Shown here: positions 30,731 to 33,737 of the stretch, in pieces
How the letters are laid out: each line of letters begins with the position of its first letter
Numbering within the stretch: the first letter of the stretch is position 1
Assembly (NCBI GenBank): GCA_020629875.1
Contig: JAHDCL010000025.1
Location: 1-33,737 of the forward strand
DNA: 33,737 bases
Reading direction: 5' to 3'
Source of the DNA: Hellea sp.
GTDB taxonomy: Bacteria > Pseudomonadota > Alphaproteobacteria > Caulobacterales > Maricaulaceae
Notes under the pieces: model-generated
What the model saw: only the letters and a program-made list of their open reading frames with translations
The model's database searches: none
What the model was told of the DNA's origin: nothing
Position numbers and translations under genes: made by a program

Positions 30731-31457
30731 AGCCTTCCGCTTCGAGCTTTTTTGCAAAGTCAGCATCGCCACTGGCCGCAATTTTACCGCCAGAGAGAAC
30801 ATGCACGCGGTCCGGTACGATGTAATCGAGCAGACGTTGATAATGGGTGATGATGAGCATGCCGCGATCAGGTGAGCGGAGCTTATTCACGCCATCCGCC
30901 ACAATACGCAGCGCATCAACATCCAGCCCAGAATCCGTCTCGTCCATAAGGATAAAGCGCGGCTCGAGCATCATCATTTGGAAGATTTCCATGCGCTTCT
31001 TCTCGCCGCCCGAAAAGCCGACATTGAGCGGACGTTTGAGCATTTCAGGTTTCATCTTAAGCTCTTTGGCCAAAGCGCGCGCTTTTTTGAGAAACTCAGG
31101 CGCGGCCATTTCCTCTTCACCGCGAGCGCGGCGCTGCGCGTTGAGCGCCGTTTTTAGGAATGTCATGGTCGGCACACCGGGAATTTCCAACGGATATTGG
31201 AAGGACAAAAACATGCCTTTGGCGGCGCGTTCTTCTGGGTCCATCTCAAGCAAATCATCGCCATCCAGCGTGACATCACCGCTCGTGACATCATAGCCAT
31301 CACGCCCCGTCAAGACATAAGAGAGAGTCGATTTACCCGCGCCATTCGGCCCCATAATCGCATGCACTTCACCCGCAGGCACTTCGAGAGACAGCGCCTC
31401 AAGAATAGTTTTATTGCCATCATCAACAGTGGCAGAGAGGTTATTTATTTTTAGCAT
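30711..31457 (-). CDS. sufC: Fe-S cluster assembly ATPase SufC
   Basis: An ABC-type ATPase of the SufBC2D scaffold that drives conformational change for cluster assembly. The 248 residues carry Walker A GPNGAGKST (36-44), the signature NVGFSGGEKKRMEIFQM, and Walker B RFILMDETDSGLDVDAL. The SufC-typical form is LDEIDSGLDIDAL, so MDETDSGLD is a mild variant. ATG 31457 shares its A with the upstream TAA (TAATG), and GGGAAAAA precedes it. An in-frame start four codons earlier would overlap more and lacks a better ribosome site. sufD follows with an overlap. Confidence 0.97.
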   Translation of the reverse strand: MLKINNLSATVDDGNKTILEALSLEVPAGEVHAIMGPNGAGKSTLSYVLTGRDGYDVTSGDVTLDGDDLLEMDPEERAAKGMFLSFQYPLEIPGVPTMTFLKTALNAQRRARGEEEMAAPEFLKKARALAKELKMKPEMLKRPLNVGFSGGEKKRMEIFQMMMLEPRFILMDETDSGLDVDALRIVADGVNKLRSPDRGMLIITHYQRLLDYIVPDRVHVLSGGKIAASGDADFAKKLEAEGYDAYAA

Positions 31458-31831
31458 TATTTTTCCCAAATAAGCTCGTCGTGAGCATATTTCACGATGA
31501 CTTCTATTTTTCCAACGATGGCCGCATTAAAAGCTTCTAACTCCTCCGCAGGCACCCATATCTCTTCATGTTCCTTAGCCCCAACAACTTCGGGCTGATA
31601 CTTGTCTGCAACGGATTTTTTAACAGCAAAGCGGGTTACATAGCCTTCTTTGTCGTCGTTAATCCGTGAATTCCAATCTTTCGCAATTTGACGCGCATAA
31701 CCCTCATTCAATACCGGGTAGAATATTGGTTGATCTGGCAAGCGTGGTGGATACGCCGTAAAGCCACTATCCTCAATGAGCTTAAGTTCATTCTTGCCCA
31801 CAGGCCGATACATTGTGACGGTTTCAGTCAT
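31457..31831 (-). CDS. ADP-ribosylation/crystallin J1-like protein
   Basis: A 124-residue protein that begins MTETVTMYRPVGKNELKLIE, with LPDQPIFYPVLNEGYARQIA and YVTRFAVKKSV in the middle and WVPAEELEAFNAAIVGKIEV near the end. This small family is usually labelled ADP-ribosylation/crystallin J1, but the label is inherited and I see no ADP-ribosylhydrolase metal-binding motifs. The fold looks like a small toxin/ADP-ribosyltransferase-like or RES-like module; treat it as unknown. It starts two bases after the cupin gene stop and its TAA overlaps the sufC ATG, so it is part of the coupled chain. Why it sits before sufC is unclear. Confidence 0.7.
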   Translation of the reverse strand: MTETVTMYRPVGKNELKLIEDSGFTAYPPRLPDQPIFYPVLNEGYARQIAKDWNSRINDDKEGYVTRFAVKKSVADKYQPEVVGAKEHEEIWVPAEELEAFNAAIVGKIEVIVKYAHDELIWEK

Positions 31832-31833
31832 AC

Positions 31834-32205
31834 CTAGACCCACTCCCCCATCGGCGCATCATATTTCGCCTCGACTTCGGAATTGCCATTATTCTTCACG
31901 CCCTGCGGTTCTATCAAGAAGATATGACATTCCTCTTCTGCGCGAGGACGATGAACGACGCCTTTGGGCACGACAATAGCTTCGCCCTCTTTAACGTGGA
32001 CACTCTCGCCATTTTCATAATCGAGTGTGAATTCGCCTTTCCAACAGAAGAACATCTCATCCTCGCCCTCATGGGCGTGGAAGGGATATTCACCCTTTAT
32101 CTTGGCGAGTTTGAATTCTTGTCCGTTCAGCTCAGCAACGATTTTAGGTCGCCAGTGTTCACTGAATTTCGAGAACTTCTCATTTATGTTTATTTTTGTT
32201 GTCAT
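31834..32205 (-). CDS. Cupin-domain protein
   Basis: A 123-residue single-domain cupin. Motif 1 is HAHEGEDEMFFCWKGEFTL (two His and Glu as metal ligands) and motif 2 is PKGVVHRPRAEEE with the final His. Both are intact, so a divalent metal is probably bound. The family includes dioxygenases, isomerases and small sensors, and no substrate can be named. ATG 32205 (MTTKININEKFSKFSEHW) has AGAAAGA upstream. Longer in-frame readings would run into the palindromic repeat at 32221-32313 and are rejected. It lies two bases before the crystallin-J1-like gene. Confidence 0.86.
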   Translation of the reverse strand: MTTKININEKFSKFSEHWRPKIVAELNGQEFKLAKIKGEYPFHAHEGEDEMFFCWKGEFTLDYENGESVHVKEGEAIVVPKGVVHRPRAEEECHIFLIEPQGVKNNGNSEVEAKYDAPMGEWV

Positions 32206-32220
32206 ATATCTTTCTAAAAC

Positions 32221-32313
32221 TGTCATCCCGTACAAGCCGCTTGCGGCGTAGATGCGGGACCTAACTCTGCATGCAATGCTTGAGGGGAGGTCCCCGCCTT
32301 CGCGGGGATGACA
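32221..32313. repeat. Palindromic repeat element, copy 2 (intergenic)
   Basis: A 93-bp nested-palindrome unit. The outer arms are TGTCATCCC (32221-32229) and GGGATGACA (32305-32313). A short hairpin GCCGC-TT-GCGGC lies near the left arm. An inner repeat is GGGACCT (32256-32262) with AGGTCCC (32288-32294), and a right hairpin is TCCCCGC-CTTC-GCGGGGA. It shares layout and ATGCGGGAYCT core with 8446-8555. It fills the gap between ridA and the cupin gene. Confidence 0.85.
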
Positions 32314-32324
32314 AAGCTAGTTTG

Positions 32325-32714
32325 TTATCCTTTGAAACAAGTCACCTCGATTTCGACTTTCATTTTCTCATCAACCAAATCAGCAATCACCATTGTTGCG
32401 GCGGGCAAGATATTACCGAAATGCTTTTTAATGACGGGCAAAACCTCTTTGATGTATTTCCGATCAGAGACCGTATATTGCACGCGAATTGTATGGCCGA
32501 GTTCAAACTCTGCTTGCTTCAAAGCCGCCATGATATTGGTGAATGTGTTTTGTGTTTGTTGAGCCGCGCTTTCAGGTAATTCGCCTGTCGCATAGTTATA
32601 GCCCACAGTACCAGAAACAAAGCACCAATCGCCCTGCACCACGGCGCGGGACATTGAATAAGTCTTCTCCCCTTCGGAGAGTGAGATAAATTTACGTGTA
32701 GGTTTTTTAGCCAA
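32325..32714 (-). CDS. RidA-family (YjgF/UK114) protein
   Basis: A 129-residue RidA/Rid-family protein, normal length. It carries YSMSRAVVQGDWCFVSGTVG, the core QTQNTFTNIMAALKQAEFEL, the SDRKYIKEVLPVIKKHFGNI stretch, and the C-terminal PAATMVIADLVDEKMKVEIE. RidA proteins hydrolyse reactive enamines and imines made by PLP enzymes such as threonine dehydratase and so protect other PLP enzymes. Sub-families without the catalytic Arg have other roles. The Arg position reads PAATM rather than PARxx, so imine deaminase activity is doubtful. The start is TTG at 32714 with a perfect AAGGAGG five bases upstream; no ATG fits. It begins 27 bases after the lipoprotein stop. Confidence 0.88.
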   Translation of the reverse strand: MAKKPTRKFISLSEGEKTYSMSRAVVQGDWCFVSGTVGYNYATGELPESAAQQTQNTFTNIMAALKQAEFELGHTIRVQYTVSDRKYIKEVLPVIKKHFGNILPAATMVIADLVDEKMKVEIEVTCFKG

Positions 32715-32740
32715 TTTGGCCTCCTTAGTTGAATATAAAG

Positions 32741-33232
32741 TTAGGGACAGAGATCGGTCTGCCACTCCGTAGTATTTTTGCCCCGATGGCATTTTATGCG
32801 CGAGCCGAAAGCCGCAAGCGTTTGCGATCCCTTTTCGCCACTCAGGATTAGAAATATTTCTTCAGCCTTCACCGTGTCATCTGGCAAGCCCCTTGCGCCG
32901 AAAATAAGGACAGCGCCATCATCCCGCTCAAATGTTGATTGCGAGGTTGAGATGATTTGACTGCCTTGCTCTGGCGCAAAATAAAGACGCACATTATCTA
33001 CGGCCTCGCCGCGTGATTGCCCTTCCTTAAGCCCTGTGAACTTTGCGAGGCCTTTCGAGTAATCGTTAAAATCGATATCCTCGAGTGTCAGTGATTTTGG
33101 CGGCATGGGTGTTGATGGCGCATCCGCATGAATGATGTCAGCAGCATCGGAGGTTGACGGCAAGTCAGCTTTCTTTGCTCCGCAAGCCGTGACCAGAGCC
33201 GCTGCGCTTATAATGGTCAAAAGACGTATCAC
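32741..33232 (-). CDS. Predicted lipoprotein, unknown function
   Basis: A 163-residue protein with a lipoprotein signal ([20 protein letters not shown], lipidation at C17). A short linker rich in Pro and Asp follows, then an alpha/beta domain including [20 protein letters not shown] and [20 protein letters not shown]. It ends with two cysteines, KCHRG and DLCP, likely a disulfide in the periplasm. No family recognised. The start is GTG at 33232, overlapping the sufB stop as GTGA, so it is coupled to sufB although its product is exported. An envelope lipoprotein inside a cytoplasmic Fe-S operon is unusual. Confidence 0.75.
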   Translation of the reverse strand: MIRLLTIISAAALVTACGAKKADLPSTSDAADIIHADAPSTPMPPKSLTLEDIDFNDYSKGLAKFTGLKEGQSRGEAVDNVRLYFAPEQGSQIISTSQSTFERDDGAVLIFGARGLPDDTVKAEEIFLILSGEKGSQTLAAFGSRIKCHRGKNTTEWQTDLCP

Positions 33233-33737
33233 CCCACACTCCCCTCAAGGGAAATCGCGACGAGTTTTTGCGCTTCAACCGCAAATTCCATCGGGAGCTC
33301 TTGGAGCACATCGCGGCAAAAACCATTGACGAGCAGCGCCACCGCGTCTTCTTCAGACAATCCGCGCTGGCGACAATAAAAGAGCTGATCATCAGAGAGC
33401 TTACTCGTTGTCGCCTCATGCTCAAATTGAGCTGTGGGCGTATTGCTTTCGATATAGGGCACAGTATGGGCGCCGCATTGATCGCCAATCAGAAGACTAT
33501 CGCATTGCGTAAAGTTCCGTGCGCCTGTCGCCTTTTTATGGGCGCTGACAAGGCCGCGATAGGTCGAATTGGACTTACCTGCGCTAATACCTTTGGAAAT
33601 TACGCGCGATTTGGTATTTTTGCCCAAATGGATCATCTTGGTGCCCGTATCGGCCTGCTGATGACCATTGGTAATAGCGATGGAATAGAACTCACCTTGG
33701 CTATTATCGCCACGCAAGATACAGCTCGGATATTTCC
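33229..33737 (-). CDS. sufB: Fe-S cluster scaffold subunit SufB, C-terminal part
   Basis: The window holds only the last 169 codons; the gene continues to the right. Read from the edge it gives [20 protein letters not shown], the [16 protein letters not shown] block, [20 protein letters not shown] with the conserved Cys, and [20 protein letters not shown] with the His-Glu pair. It ends in AISLEGSVG. These are the C-terminal core features of SufB, the main cluster-binding subunit of SufBC2D. The stop overlaps the lipoprotein GTG by four bases. The operon promoter and any IscR/RirA-type control lie outside the window. Confidence 0.97.
   Translation of the reverse strand, partial: KYPSCILRGDNSQGEFYSIAITNGHQQADTGTKMIHLGKNTKSRVISKGISAGKSNSTYRGLVSAHKKATGARNFTQCDSLLIGDQCGAHTVPYIESNTPTAQFEHEATTSKLSDDQLFYCRQRGLSEEDAVALLVNGFCRDVLQELPMEFAVEAQKLVAISLEGSVG

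Noticed and set aside
31457-31831. Active ADP-ribosyl hydrolase
   Set aside because: The usual name of the family suggests it, but no metal-binding Asp/Glu motifs of true hydrolases are seen and the protein is far too short.
32325-32792. A longer RidA reading starting at 32792
   Set aside because: It would overlap the lipoprotein gene by 52 bases and has no Shine-Dalgarno, while TTG 32714 has a perfect one and gives the normal family length.
1-33737. tRNA, rRNA, CRISPR array or riboswitch
   Set aside because: No cloverleaf with a CCA-type end, no regularly spaced direct repeats and no recognised riboswitch core was seen by eye in the intergenic regions. A covariance-model search would be needed to exclude small RNAs.

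Overview
The window is chromosomal DNA of an alphaproteobacterium, most likely from the stalked or marine Caulobacterales/Maricaulales/Hyphomonadaceae side. That placement is inferred from protein types, not from a search. The clues are an alphaproteobacterial GluRS with an LSKR signature loop, an RpoH with the QKKLFFNLRRLK box, a class II DAHP synthase, a SUF operon with sufB, sufC, sufD, sufS, a DUF59 gene and an A-type carrier in one run, a long TonB-dependent receptor and GANTC sites near a promoter. No rRNA, tRNA, CRISPR, transposase or integrase was seen. No gene-free stretch exceeds about 250 bases.

Left part (1-8700): gltX leaves the window on the left. Next come a secreted protein with a phosphodiester-glycosidase-like C-terminus, a small membrane protein, glutamine-dependent NAD synthetase (nadE), and a markedly A+T-rich gene for a NACHT-type STAND ATPase (5578-7554). 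The NACHT gene looks acquired and is the best candidate for a defence function. It is followed by a plus-strand gene of unknown function (7727-8668) that carries a 110-bp palindromic repeat inside its reading frame.

Centre (8700-18800): a convergent serine hydrolase and Gfo/Idh/MocA oxidoreductase pair, HU with a textbook terminator, a five-TM protein tail to tail with class II DAHP synthase, a lone HPt protein, an Arg-rich secreted protein, a CPBP protease tail to tail with a small conserved protein, and a 770-residue two-TM coiled-coil protein with the architecture of the polarity factor TipN. Two convergent gene pairs each end on one shared TTAA.

Right-centre (18800-25950): a TonB-dependent receptor downstream of a GntP-family gluconate-type permease, with a LacI-family-like operator in front of the permease and further palindromes between the two genes. 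Then come an RluA-family pseudouridine synthase, an 8-strand-type outer membrane protein and rpoH.

Right (25947-33737, all minus): a long, tightly packed SUF iron-sulfur operon. Transcription enters from the right: sufB (partial), a lipoprotein, ridA, a repeat element, a cupin, an ADP-ribosylation/crystallin-J1-like protein, sufC, sufD, three tiny membrane proteins, sufS, a DUF59 protein, a small coiled-coil protein, an A-type Fe-S carrier, a DUF3592-like protein and an MmcQ/YjbR protein. Most junctions overlap by 1-20 bases, so the accessory genes are probably co-translated with the Fe-S machinery. Two palindromic elements of the same design (8446-8555 and 32221-32313) tie distant parts of the window together.
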